Source: an uncultured Acidobacteriota bacterium (GTDB lineage Bacteria > Acidobacteriota > UBA6911 > RPQK01 > JAJDTT01). From it: a stretch of 38,750 nt of DNA. Each line of letters starts with the position of its first letter. Positions within the stretch are counted from its first letter, which is position 1. Under the pieces are notes generated by a model. That model was given only the letters and a program-made list of their open reading frames with translations, did no database searches and was not told where the DNA came from. Below, in pieces: positions 19,601 through 27,287 of the stretch. Location of the stretch: contig CATOST010000020.1 of assembly GCA_951812665.1 (NCBI GenBank), forward strand, positions 1 to 38,750. The letters are read 5' to 3'. Made by a program: the position numbers and the translations under genes.

Positions 19601-20080
19601 CCCTAATTCAAGTGGAAGGTCGATGACGAGCCTTTGTTCCAACGTGGTACTCACGTCAGCGCTGTCGGCCTGTATCAGGGGTGTGACGCTACCCTCCACC
19701 GTTACCTGATCGGCGACCTCGCCGACCTCCAGTTCGAGATTCAAATTCGTCGTAATTCCTATGGAAACGTTCACCGGTTGCCGCGCAAGCCGCTTGAAGC
19801 CTGGCAGCTCGGCCTCAACACGATAGTTCCCAATGGAGACATTGACCAAAACGTAGTTTCCCGCCTCGGTGCTTATCGTCGAAAACCGTTCGTTTGTCTG
19901 CAAGTTGATGGCCCGTATCTCGACGCCTGGAATCATGCCACCGGTCTGATCAGAGACCAGACCACGTATTGACCCGGATGTAACCTGAGCCAAACCAAGG
20001 TTGGTCGAGAGAATGACGACTGCAACCAGGGTTGTGGCTATACACACGTGTCTCAACTCAGGCCTTAGGATTTGGGCCAT
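16649..20080 (-). CDS. Oar-like TonB-dependent receptor with carboxypeptidase-regulatory domain
   Basis: A 1143-residue outer-membrane protein of the very large Oar/TonB-dependent-receptor type abundant in Acidobacteriota. A signal peptide (to about residue 32, ...LGLA-Q) precedes a carboxypeptidase-D regulatory-like domain (GSIRGLVSDQTGGMIPGVEI), then a plug region (QAIIDGIPF, YPANLGRGFGITNYSLRSGTNDFHG) and a long beta-barrel. The chain ends in phenylalanine (FQLKVNF), the usual BAM recognition end. It should move large or scarce ligands across the outer membrane using TonB energy. The start is set at ATG 20080, which has a perfect GGGAGGTG 5 nt upstream; the open frame reaches 20143 but that stretch is leader. 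It heads the block with the CehA/McbA-like enzyme, the FG-GAP protein and the exported Gfo/Idh protein. Confidence 0.92.
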   Translation of the reverse strand: MAQILRPELRHVCIATTLVAVVILSTNLGLAQVTSGSIRGLVSDQTGGMIPGVEIRAINLQTNERFSTISTEAGNYVLVNVSIGNYRVEAELPGFKRLARQPVNVSIGITTNLNLELEVGEVADQVTVEGSVTPLIQADSADVSTTLEQRLVIDLPLELGAATQVAGSGRRQVESFIYLTPGITGTGWNKHFLGSPQHTTQAIIDGIPFALQESPGLSERTPPPYEAVEEFTVTTTMYPANLGRGFGITNYSLRSGTNDFHGNVFWIVRNDATDARGFFATDKPVIRQNEFGFTFGGPIIKDKTFFFGAYDGFRRRGGAPTRGLVTIPSQAFRQGDFSALRTPTGELIPIFDPLTTRPDGEGGFVRDPFPNNMIPASRISPFSKFYMDRLPAPDNPNIRDNFVNRGSRPVDDDSYSVKVNHSFNDNHRVSFTHWWALLPEIRNGALGGHELDRAYATDFEGTFYRANWDWVVSPTLLNHFGWGYQYYPKDNYGLKGGLTNADVGIPGIPPDAFGLPSMRIPGYAPLGHSDLSPEGTTDGTNVITDTLSWTEGRHQVRFGGEYWNSQFSRRDRRGEGGIMNFNQLSTSQPNSPDFGRWGDSLASMLLGEVYSGTLLVSGIERHTWDTNYLAIFLDDKIALTPKLTLTLGLRYDYPTPIAIREDSYAIVDLNLANPAAGGLPGAYRFGRDADGLLQSKNEWAPRLALAYALDDKTVLRAGYGIIYAQSNAQTNAPEIFGNRFQTGFSAISSPVSIDQGITPAFRFHEGFPPFLGELPMTDPGIQVGGVGDWINPLAGSSAYTSNWNLSVQRELPWNLVLDLTVVGVKGTRLPANTESVNQVPAQYLSLGSTLLAPIDSQAAQDAGIGRPYPGFQGSVAQALRPYPQYTTLYTAWNANGNHTYNALLAKVQRRFSNGLGILVSYTLSKNISDTNGNAWTFINPGGMDTARRHLEKSISPIDNTHNLVTNWIYELPVAEGLGGAAGKLVNGWQIGLTTTYVSGPPIAIGGGPPLALFGGANRPNRVQSVSKRTGVSAGSFDPGRDLYLNVDAFSQPAPFSFGNVGRVEGDLRGFSSFGENLSILKRTFVPSLGEEFNVEFRAEFFNLLNRTVFTSPASNINSATTFGRVFGQANQPRHIQFQLKVNF

Positions 20081-20097
20081 CTTACACCTCCCCTTGC

Positions 20098-20144
20098 TCA
20101 GGATGGATAGCATGCAACTCCCGTTGATCAGGGTGGATAGCATG
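20098..20144. repeat. 30-bp-period direct repeat in the receptor leader
   Basis: TCAGGATGGATAGCATG (20098-20114) recurs as TCAGGGTGGATAGCATG (20128-20144) with one mismatch. The similarity extends three bases to the left (TTG before both, with one further mismatch). The 30-bp spacing is close to three helical turns. Both copies lie between the predicted transcription start (near 20197) and the start codon at 20080. They could be paired regulator sites or a leader RNA feature, or simply a small tandem duplication. Confidence 0.75.
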
Positions 20145-20203
20145 TCACCATTAAGGAATAGAATGCGACTGCGTTTTCCCCAACGGAACGTCTTTAGTTA
20201 TTT

Positions 20204-20232
20204 ATCTTATTCGCTCCCGATCTGGTTGTCAA
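20204..20232 (-). promoter_or_regulatory. Sigma-70-type promoter of the TonB receptor gene
   Basis: On the minus strand a consensus -35 TTGACA (20232-20227) is followed after exactly 17 nt by TAAGAT (20209-20204), one base from the TATAAT consensus. Transcription would begin near 20197, giving a leader of roughly 117 nt before the ATG at 20080. The leader contains the 30-bp-period repeat. This is the best promoter match I found in the window. Confidence 0.75.
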
Positions 20233-20405
20233 CAGTTTGACTTTCCCCATTTTTCCAGACCGAAGTTCCACGCGTTTTCCCCTCTAAAATCGAGCGAAGT
20301 GGTTGATTTTCTTACGAAAACGATGTTGAGTCAGGTCACATTTGTTTCCATGTATTAGGATCGCAATAATTTGTACTGAAAAGAATACGGTGTATAGTAG
20401 TTTCC
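20233..20405. other. Intergenic region, left flank of the IS1634-type gene
   Basis: This stretch is AT-richer than its right neighbour and has no credible gene. It should contain the left end of the insertion sequence, but I could not match any sequence here to an inverted partner after the transposase stop (21591-21641). TTTCCATGT occurs twice, near 20345 and at the start codon, and may be chance. The IS ends are therefore left undefined. Confidence 0.3.
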
Positions 20406-21590
20406 ATGTTCATCGACATTGTCCCCAACCGGAACTCCCGCCCAGCCATCCTCCTCCGGGAAGGCTGGCGCGAAGGTAAACGCGTCCGCAAACGCACCAT
20501 CGCCAATCTCACCAACTGGCCCCAGGACAAAATCGACCGACTCCGACTCGTCCTCAAGAACGTGCCCCTCGTTCACCCCGATGAGCTCTTCGTCGTCGAA
20601 CACTCTCTTCCCCACGGTCATATCGAGATCGTGCTCCTGGCCCTGCGTCGCCTCCGGCTCCCCGCTCTGATCGATCCCAAGCCGTCTCGGCAGCGGAACC
20701 TGGCCCTGGCCCTGATCGTTCAGCGCTTATTGCAGCCCGCCTCCAAGCTGGCCACCACCCGGCTCTGGCACACCACCACCCTGGCTTCTGAACTCTCCCT
20801 GGAGGACGCCGATGAGGACGACCTGTACGGAGCCATGGACTGGTTGCTCCAACGCCAGGGGCGCATTGAGAAGAAACTGGCCCGGCGGCACGTGGCCGAA
20901 GGCGACCACGTCCTCTATGACCTCTCCACCAGTTACTACGAAGGGCACACCTCTTCGCTGGTGCAGCACGGCCACAGTCGGGACGGCAAGCGGGGCCGGC
21001 CCATCATCGTCTACGGGGTGATGGCGGATGCGGCGGGCTGTCCGGTGGCCGTGCAGGCCTATCCCGGCAACACGGGGGACCCGGTCATGGTGCCGGACCA
21101 AGTGGAGACATTGCGCCGGCGCTTCGGATTGAAGCGGGTGGTGCTGGTGGGGGATCGGGACCGCTGTCTGAAGACGGTAGACTTGCGGATCCGCCCGATC
21201 CGACACCGGACGGAGACGCGGATCCGGTCACACCTGTTCCTGTGCCTGTTGTCCTATTACGTGGAATGGCACCTGCGCCGAGCCCTGGCCCCGTTGCTGT
21301 TCGATGACGAGGACCCGGCCCACCGCGCCCGATGGGACCCGGTGCTGGCGGCGCAACCATCGGAGTCGGCCAAGAGGAAGAAGCCGAAGCTGCGAACGGA
21401 GGAAGGACTGCCGATCCAGAGCTTCGCCACACTGATGGCGGAGCTGGGGACGCGCGCCCGTTATCGCTGCCGAACCGCCTCGGACCCGGACGGTCCGAAG
21501 CTGCAAGGCCTAGCGGAACCGACCCCGCTGCAACGACGGGCGCTGGAGTTGGTCAATGTGTTCCCAGTGACGAACAAGGCCGCCTCGTGA
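20406..21590 (+). pseudogene. IS1634-type transposase with internal in-frame deletion
   Basis: A 394-codon open frame resembling IS1634-family (IS4 superfamily, DDE) transposases, which usually exceed 500 residues. The N-terminal region (REGKRVRKRTIANLTNWP) and the first catalytic aspartate region (LYDLSTSYYEGHTSSL, near residue 175) are intact. The second aspartate follows in VVLVGDRD near residue 250. Immediately after that the sequence jumps to RCLKTVDLRIRPIRHRTETRIRSHLFLCLLSYYVEWHLRR. In family members this lies well downstream, directly after the block carrying the catalytic glutamate (YKSLAEVERAFR-type). The frame stays open across the junction (about 21155-21165), but the missing block should abolish transposition. 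No terminal inverted repeats were identified. The gene sits at the compositional boundary of the window. Confidence 0.8.
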
Positions 21591-21641
21591 CTTATCCTTT
21601 TGGGTAGCTCTCGTCCTTATTCCCTGCACCCCCTTCCCGAG

Positions 21642-23051
21642 TCAGCGGCGCCGGCGCAAGATCCAGTAGACTGGAATTCCGGTGCTGATGAGGACGACCC
21701 CCGCGCTGGCCTCGAAGGGCTTTCCCAGGTACACCTGGGTCAGGAACCAGAAGTAGAAGCCGAGATAGAGCACCGGGACCACGGGGTATCCCCAGGTCCG
21801 ATAGGGCCGGCTCCAGCCGGGTCGCTTGCGGCGCAGGATGAACAGCGCGGCCGCGGCCAGGACGTAGAAGATGCTGTTGGCGAAGATGATGAAGTCGGTG
21901 AGGATCTGGAAGATGGTCTTTTCTCCCGACCAACCCAGGAATTCGATGAGCAGACCGGAGACAAGCACCAGCATCGCCGCCATGACGGCCTGCACGATGA
22001 TGGCGACGAAGGGAGTGCGGTAGGCGGCGTGGACCTTTCCCAATACGGGCGCCAGGAGGCGGTCCCGGCCCAGGGCGAAGGGGATTCGCGTGGAAAGTAG
22101 GAGATTGCTGTTGATGCCGCCGAAGGTGCTGCACATGATGACGGCCGCCATGGCCGCTGCGCCGGCCGGACCCAGCAGGGCGGCCACCATGGTTTCGGCG
22201 GCGTGGGGACCCGCCGCAGCCATCTCTCCCATGGAGAGCACCCCGTGATAGGCCAGATTGGCCGAAACGTAGAGCAGGGTCAGGATGGCGACGCCACCGA
22301 ACATGGCCCTGGGGATGTTGCGTTCCGGATTCCGGACCTCCTCGGCCACCGGCGTGATCCCATGCCAGCCGTTGTAGGCCCACATGACCGAGAGCAGCAC
22401 CAGGCCGAAGCGGGTCCCGGCCGCCATGTCTCCTGAGGGCTCCACGCGGGAGCTGTAGTTGGCCCAGTCGATTCCGGTCTCGGAGATCGGGGTCATCAGG
22501 AACGGCAAAATGGCCACCAGCCCCAGGAACGAAGCCTTGACCAGAGTCGTTCCTCCCTGGACCCACCCTCCCCAGAGGACGCCCCGGATGTTGACCCAGG
22601 TCAGGAGCAGGATGAGACCGAGGGCCAGGAAAATGGTCTCCGATTGAGTCAGACTGCGGCCCAGGGACAGTCCGAGAGCCCCTGCGAAGGCCACCGACAA
22701 GGCTCCGATGCTGGCGGGCCGGTTGAAGAGGAATTCGTTCCAACTGAAGAGGAAGGCCACGGGTTTTCCGTAGGCCTCCTTCAAGAAGGCGTACAGCCCG
22801 CCGGCCCGGGGCAGCATGGCGGCCAGCTCCGCGAAGCAGAGGGCGCCCAGGATGCAGACGGCGCCGCCCACCAGCCACGCCGACAGGATTAGGCGGAAGT
22901 CTCCTGCCTCGGCAGCGATGCTGCCGGGCTTCAGGAAAATTCCGGAACCGATGACGTTGCCGACGACGATGGCCAGGGCCATACCGGGTCCCAGGGCCCG
23001 GCGCAGGCCCGGCCCGGATTCCCCTTGATCTTTCGCAGACGGAGTCGGCAC
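21642..23051 (-). CDS. APC superfamily amino acid permease
   Basis: A 469-residue integral membrane transporter with about 12 predicted hydrophobic segments. The first helix carries the APC substrate/ion site motif VVGNVIGSGIFLKPG (about residues 29-43). WAYNGWHGITPVAEEVRNPERNIPRA is the conserved loop of the amino acid/polyamine antiporter group, closest in feel to the LAT-type branch. It probably imports or exchanges an amino acid or an amine/amide compound. The start is a GTG at 23051, 4 nt after the stop of the carbon-nitrogen hydrolase, so the two are one operon and may handle the same compound family. Confidence 0.9.
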   Translation of the reverse strand: MPTPSAKDQGESGPGLRRALGPGMALAIVVGNVIGSGIFLKPGSIAAEAGDFRLILSAWLVGGAVCILGALCFAELAAMLPRAGGLYAFLKEAYGKPVAFLFSWNEFLFNRPASIGALSVAFAGALGLSLGRSLTQSETIFLALGLILLLTWVNIRGVLWGGWVQGGTTLVKASFLGLVAILPFLMTPISETGIDWANYSSRVEPSGDMAAGTRFGLVLLSVMWAYNGWHGITPVAEEVRNPERNIPRAMFGGVAILTLLYVSANLAYHGVLSMGEMAAAGPHAAETMVAALLGPAGAAAMAAVIMCSTFGGINSNLLLSTRIPFALGRDRLLAPVLGKVHAAYRTPFVAIIVQAVMAAMLVLVSGLLIEFLGWSGEKTIFQILTDFIIFANSIFYVLAAAALFILRRKRPGWSRPYRTWGYPVVPVLYLGFYFWFLTQVYLGKPFEASAGVVLISTGIPVYWILRRRR

Positions 23052-23055
23052 CGGC

Positions 23056-24105
23056 TTACTCGGAGGTGCCGATGTCCTGGCGGTGCTTGGCCCTCTGGGC
23101 CTCGGCCCAAGCCGTGGGATAGCCCTCGTCGTCGTACCAGCGGACCGGTTCGTAGGACTTCAGGAGAGGGCCGTACAGATCGGGACGGCGTTTGACCATG
23201 GTGCTTCGGTCCAATCCCCGGGGGACTTCCCATGGGGTCACCCGGCCGATGCTCACCATCTCGTTTTCGTACTTTTCCAGGCGCACGTCACCACGCGGGC
23301 TGATGATGGCTGCGCTCCAGGTGTTGGCGATGATGATCCAGCAACCGTTTTCGGCGGCGTATCGAGCCATCCTCTTGGTATTCTCGGGTCCGCCCCCTCC
23401 GTCCATGGGAAGGAAGACCGTTTCGACTCCCTGCACACCCAGGGTCCGTATGTTCTCGGGAACGGTCCGGTCCATGCAGATGAGGAAACCGATCCGTCCC
23501 AGAGGCGTATCGAACGGTTTCAGCTCGCGGCCCGGCGTGATGTAGGACTCGCCTCCCACGTGGACCTTGCTGTATTTTGCGAGGATCTCCCCTTGAGGAT
23601 CGGTCATGATCAGGCTGTTGAACATCTCCTGTCCCGACCGTTCGAGGAACCCGAAAACCAGGTAGATTCCCAGTTCACGGGAGAGCCGCCGAGCCCGCAC
23701 GATATAGGGTCCGTCCGGCAGGCTCTGGGCAACCTCCATCATCCGCTCCCGCGTGACGCCGGGCGCGGCATAGCAGACGTAGCCGTCCAGGACGGCCTCG
23801 GGTGCCACCACCACTTCAGCTCCCCTGCGGGCGGCCTCCCGGACGTAGGACTCGAGACGCCTGTAGTTGTACTCCAATTCCCAGGGCTTGGCGTCCATCG
23901 TGACGATGCCGATCTTGGTATAGACGACGGGTCCCGTCCGGCTCTTGTTGGGGAGAGGCTTGACGTCGGGGGCCGCAGCCGGTGTGGGAGCGCTGGCCTC
24001 GACGACTCCGGGCTCGGCGCGCGGTGCCTGCTCCTCTGAGGTACATCCGAACAGAGCCAGGGGAAACAAGGAGAAAAACGGAAGTCGGGCGTTCGAAATG
24101 GTCAT
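23056..24105 (-). CDS. Carbon-nitrogen hydrolase (nitrilase superfamily), lipoprotein
   Basis: A 349-residue nitrilase-superfamily amidohydrolase. The Glu-Lys-Cys triad is visible: APEAVLDGY (Glu), LAKYSKVHVGGE (Lys) and GFLICMDRTVPE (Cys). The start is placed at ATG 24105, with GGAGG 6 nt upstream. That gives MTISNARLPFFSLFPLALFGC, a typical lipoprotein signal with lipobox LFGC, followed by a proline/alanine-rich linker of about 45 residues. Most family members are cytosolic, so membrane anchoring outside the cytoplasm is notable. It probably hydrolyses an amide, nitrile or carbamoyl compound before uptake by the adjacent APC permease. The frame stays open to 24228, but without a signal peptide or Shine-Dalgarno site there. 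Confidence 0.88.
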   Translation of the reverse strand: MTISNARLPFFSLFPLALFGCTSEEQAPRAEPGVVEASAPTPAAAPDVKPLPNKSRTGPVVYTKIGIVTMDAKPWELEYNYRRLESYVREAARRGAEVVVAPEAVLDGYVCYAAPGVTRERMMEVAQSLPDGPYIVRARRLSRELGIYLVFGFLERSGQEMFNSLIMTDPQGEILAKYSKVHVGGESYITPGRELKPFDTPLGRIGFLICMDRTVPENIRTLGVQGVETVFLPMDGGGGPENTKRMARYAAENGCWIIIANTWSAAIISPRGDVRLEKYENEMVSIGRVTPWEVPRGLDRSTMVKRRPDLYGPLLKSYEPVRWYDDEGYPTAWAEAQRAKHRQDIGTSE

Positions 24106-24227
24106 CGGGGTCCTCCACTGTACTTTCGGCCCCAGTCTACTACGACGGTGATGATTCGACTCTTGATACCGTGTCCTATCCGATGGTGGAATCCGGTATC
24201 TGATCGCTAAACCAGAAGGAGGAATCA

Positions 24228-25055
24228 ATGAAGTACCGGTTTGCCGAGATGATCTGGCATGAAATCAAGGAGGCCGCCCGCCGCGACCGCGTGGCCGTCC
24301 TTCCCGTGGCGACCTACGAGGACCACGGCCCCCACCTCCCGGTGGACGTGGACGTCCGGCTCTGCACCGAGATCTGCGAGAGGGCCGTCGCCAGAATCCC
24401 CGGGGAGGCGGTGCTGGCGCCCGCCGTGACCCACGGCTACAGCCCCCACCACATGGATTTTCACGGGACCCTGACCATAGACTGGGACGTCTTCATCCGC
24501 TATGTGAAGAACGTCTGCTGCAGTCTGGCCCACCACGGATTCCGGCGGATCCTCATCGTCAACGGGCACGGCTCCAACACCTCGCCTCTGGACCTGGCGG
24601 CCCGGCTCTCCATCCTGGAGTACGAAGGACGCATCCTGTGCGCGTCGGTGAATCACTGGGGCCTGGGCAAGGTCAAGGAAGTGGGCAAGAAAATCAGGGA
24701 GTCCGACTTCGGTGGGACCTCCCACGCCTGTGAGTTCGAGACCTCTCTCTATCTGGCCCTCAAGCCCGAGCTGGTGCAGATGGAGAAGGCCGTCGACGAA
24801 CGCTCCCCCATGTCGTCCAGCTTTCGGTTCGACCTGCTGTCGGGCGGCATCGCCGGAAGCGCTTCGGCCAATCTGATGCCCTACTGGAGCGCACTCACCG
24901 CCAGCGGCATCATGGGTGACGCCACGCTGGCCACCCGGGAAAAAGGAGAGAAGTTCCTGGAGGCTGCCGTGCAGGGACTCGTCGACCTGACCCTGGAGCT
25001 GAAGTCCAATCCCATTCCCACGCGGCGGGACCAGCACTCTCCGAACCGGAGTTAA
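24228..25055 (+). CDS. Creatininase family amidohydrolase
   Basis: A 275-residue protein of the creatininase/creatinine-amidohydrolase fold. Metal and catalytic motifs are EDHGPHLPVDVDV (residues 31-43), GYSPHHMDFHGT, NGHGSNTS and SHACEFETS (the family Glu). Members open cyclic amides such as creatinine, or act as riboflavin-pathway formamide hydrolases; the exact substrate is not clear. The ATG at 24228 has AGGAGG 6 nt upstream. It is transcribed divergently from the nitrilase-like gene, with about 120 nt between, so both may be controlled from the shared region. Two amide hydrolases plus a permease suggest use of a nitrogenous organic compound. Confidence 0.9.
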   Translation: MKYRFAEMIWHEIKEAARRDRVAVLPVATYEDHGPHLPVDVDVRLCTEICERAVARIPGEAVLAPAVTHGYSPHHMDFHGTLTIDWDVFIRYVKNVCCSLAHHGFRRILIVNGHGSNTSPLDLAARLSILEYEGRILCASVNHWGLGKVKEVGKKIRESDFGGTSHACEFETSLYLALKPELVQMEKAVDERSPMSSSFRFDLLSGGIAGSASANLMPYWSALTASGIMGDATLATREKGEKFLEAAVQGLVDLTLELKSNPIPTRRDQHSPNRS

Positions 25056-25136
25056 CCTCGACCCCAGGTGATCGGAACCCTGATTTACCGGAACCGGGCC
25101 CTTTGCTATGCTCCGGCAGATCAAAGGAGGTGCCTT

Positions 25137-26588
25137 GTGGTGCAAGTTTCCAGTTTCTTGTCCCTGTGGATCCTGATCGGTGCCGCGTCGACGGCACTGG
25201 AAGCGAAAGACCACGAACCGTTGCAGTTGGGGACCCGGCTGGAACTGTTCGTCGACGACTTCCTGATCGAACGGACGGAGGGGGTGACGAAACGCCTTCA
25301 TACTCCAGTGTCAGCAGGAAAGATCCTGGAGCTCAACCGGCCCTGGGAAGGGAATACCTGCTTCTACACCACCGTGCTGCGGGACGGCGACCGCTATCGC
25401 ATGTACTACCGGGGAAGCAGCGATCCTACCGCGACGCCCCCCTCTGTGATCGAGGCGGGTGAGACCGTGATCCCTAAACATCCGCAGTTTTCGTGCGTCT
25501 TGGAGAGTTCCGACGGGATTCACTGGGAACGCCCCTCTGTGGGTATCATCGAGTTCGACGGTTCCCGGGACAACAACATCGTCTGGACCGGCAAGGGCAG
25601 TCACAACCTGGCCCCCCTGCTCGACCCCAAACCGGGAGTCCCGGAATCGGAACGCTACAAGGCCCTGGCCGGGGGTCCCCTGTTTGCTCTCAAGTCCGCG
25701 GACGGATTCCGCTGGGAAAAGATGCAAGAGGAGCCCGTGATCAGCGATGGAGCTTTCGACTCCCTGAACATTCCGGTCTGGGATCAGGCGCGGGGCCGTT
25801 ACCTGGCCATCTACCGGGACTTCACCGAAGGCGTCCGCACCATCAAGATCGCCGAGTCCACCGACTTCCTCAATTGGACCCCAGGAGAGTGGGGCGATTT
25901 CGGGGACGCTCCGCTGGAGCATCTCTACACCAACGGAACGGCCCCGTATATCCGGGCTCCGCATATTTTTCTGGGTTTTCCCAAGCGTTTTCATCCCTGG
26001 CGTAACAAGTTCTCCGATTCACCCCGCCCCGGGATTTCGGAAACAGTGCTCATGTCCAGCCGCGACGGCTACCACTGGAACCGGTACCTGGAAGCGTTCG
26101 TCCGTCCCGGCCGGGACCCCAGGAACTGGCTCAACCGGAATAATCTCCTGGCCGCGGGAACGGTGGCCACGGCTCCCGACGAACTCTCCCTCTACATGGT
26201 TCGCAACTACAAGTTCCCCAGCATCTATCTGGAGCGGATGGTGCTGCGCACCGACGGATTCGTCTCCATGCACACCGGCTACGGGGGTGGTGAGTTCGTC
26301 ACCAAACCGCTGGTTTTCGAAGGTTCCAACCTGGTGCTGAACTTCGCCACCTCGGCAGCCGGAAGCATTCACGTGGAGATCCAGGACGCCAAGGGACAGG
26401 TCCTGCCCAGCTTCGGCCTGGAGGAGTCCCCCCTGATCTGGGGGGACGAAGTCGAGTACTTCGTCCGCTGGGAACGGGACCTGGCCGCCACGACTTCGGA
26501 CAACCCTCTGAGGCGGATCGCCGGGAAGCCCGTGAAACTGCGGTTCGTGATGAAGGACGCGGACCTCTACTCGATTCGGTTCCGTTAG
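25137..26588 (+). CDS. Exported five-bladed beta-propeller glycoside hydrolase-like protein
   Basis: A protein of about 483 residues. The start is set at GTG 25137 (or GTG 25140) because AAAGGAGGTG (25124-25132) lies just upstream and the sequence then reads as a signal peptide (VSSFLSLWILIGAASTALEA). The body has repeats typical of GH32/GH43-like propellers: RLELFVDDFLIE, DRYRMYYRGSS, LESSDGIHWERP, ALKSADGFRWEKM, TDFLNWTP and MSSRDGYHWNRY. The final 90 residues form a beta-sandwich module (FEGSNLVLNF ... IHVEIQDAKGQVLPSF ... KLRFVMKDADLYSIRF). A similar module ends the truncated gene at 38483. It is likely periplasmic or surface-associated and acts on glycans, but no catalytic residues could be assigned. 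Confidence 0.8.
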   Translation: MVQVSSFLSLWILIGAASTALEAKDHEPLQLGTRLELFVDDFLIERTEGVTKRLHTPVSAGKILELNRPWEGNTCFYTTVLRDGDRYRMYYRGSSDPTATPPSVIEAGETVIPKHPQFSCVLESSDGIHWERPSVGIIEFDGSRDNNIVWTGKGSHNLAPLLDPKPGVPESERYKALAGGPLFALKSADGFRWEKMQEEPVISDGAFDSLNIPVWDQARGRYLAIYRDFTEGVRTIKIAESTDFLNWTPGEWGDFGDAPLEHLYTNGTAPYIRAPHIFLGFPKRFHPWRNKFSDSPRPGISETVLMSSRDGYHWNRYLEAFVRPGRDPRNWLNRNNLLAAGTVATAPDELSLYMVRNYKFPSIYLERMVLRTDGFVSMHTGYGGGEFVTKPLVFEGSNLVLNFATSAAGSIHVEIQDAKGQVLPSFGLEESPLIWGDEVEYFVRWERDLAATTSDNPLRRIAGKPVKLRFVMKDADLYSIRFR

Positions 26589-26759
26589 AACCAGAGCGGA
26601 GACGCGCACCAGGACGATTATCGTTAGAGGCTCACAGGGCCTTCCCGCCGGCACGGTCGAATCCAGACGAAATTATCTCTGGACTTCTCGATCCAAAATC
26701 CAAGTAACGCCGACCTGTTCCCTGGTTGTGATACGCTTTCGACCACAAGGAGGAATTCC

Positions 26760-27017
26760 ATGGGCAAGACCGGCATGATTCGCGTTCTTGTGGAACCCGA
26801 CTTGAAGCAGGAGGCTGAGGAAGTCTTTTCCACGCTCGGGCTGTCGCCGACCGATGCGATCGCCTTGTTTTACCAGCATGTGACCTTGCACCATGACCTT
26901 CCTTTCTCGGTTAACATCCCGAACGCCGAGACGCGCGAGGCCTTGCAGCAGGCGGAAGATCGGGCAAACCTCGTCGAGTATGAGGGCCTCGATGAACTCA
27001 GAGCGACGCACAACTGA
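26760..27017 (+). CDS. dinJ: RelB/DinJ-family antitoxin
   Basis: An 85-residue protein with the ribbon-helix-helix N terminus of RelB/DinJ antitoxins: MIRVLVEPDLKQEAEEVFSTLGLSPTDAIALFYQHV. It is followed by the short toxin-wrapping tail INIP-type segment (FSVNIPNAETREAL). The antitoxin should neutralise the following YafQ-like RNase and repress its own operon as a complex. The ATG at 26760 has AAGGAGG 6 nt upstream. Its stop lies 3 nt before the toxin start, the usual antitoxin-first order. Confidence 0.93.
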   Translation: MGKTGMIRVLVEPDLKQEAEEVFSTLGLSPTDAIALFYQHVTLHHDLPFSVNIPNAETREALQQAEDRANLVEYEGLDELRATHN

Positions 27018-27020
27018 CTG

Positions 27021-27287
27021 ATGCGGCTGCTCAGCACGCGGCGTTTCGAGAGGGACCTCAAACGCGCGAAGAAACGAGGCAGAGACCTCGAAAAACTTTG
27101 GATCGTCGTTGAGCGAATCCTGGTCGGCCGTCCACTCGAAGCACGTCACAGACTCCATAGACTTTCGGGCAAATGGTCCGGTTCATGGGAATGTCACATT
27201 GCTCCGGATTGGCTATTGATCTGGACTCGGGACGAGAACACGGTCGTACTGGTCCGGACTGGAACCCATGCCGACTTGTTTGAATGA
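27021..27287 (+). CDS. yafQ: YafQ-family mRNA interferase toxin
   Basis: An 88-residue toxin of the RelE/YafQ superfamily, which cleaves mRNA on the ribosome. The YafQ pattern is clear: RRFERDLKRAKKRG at the N terminus, then HRLSGKWSGSWECHIAPDWLLIW and LVRTGTHADLFE, which carry the histidine and aspartate residues of the active site. Full family length with no truncation, so the pair appears functional. The gene lies between the beta-propeller gene and the convergent lon gene. Lon is the protease that typically degrades DinJ/RelB antitoxins; here it is encoded next door. Confidence 0.93.
   Translation: MRLLSTRRFERDLKRAKKRGRDLEKLWIVVERILVGRPLEARHRLHRLSGKWSGSWECHIAPDWLLIWTRDENTVVLVRTGTHADLFE

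Noticed and set aside
20406..21641. Complete IS element with defined ends
   Set aside because: I could not find matching inverted repeats on both sides of the transposase frame, so only the gene is annotated.
21592..22878. A 428-codon minus-strand open frame overlapping the APC permease
   Set aside because: Its translation is a proline/arginine/glycine-rich shadow of the real permease frame (21642-23051), without hydrophobic segments or motifs.
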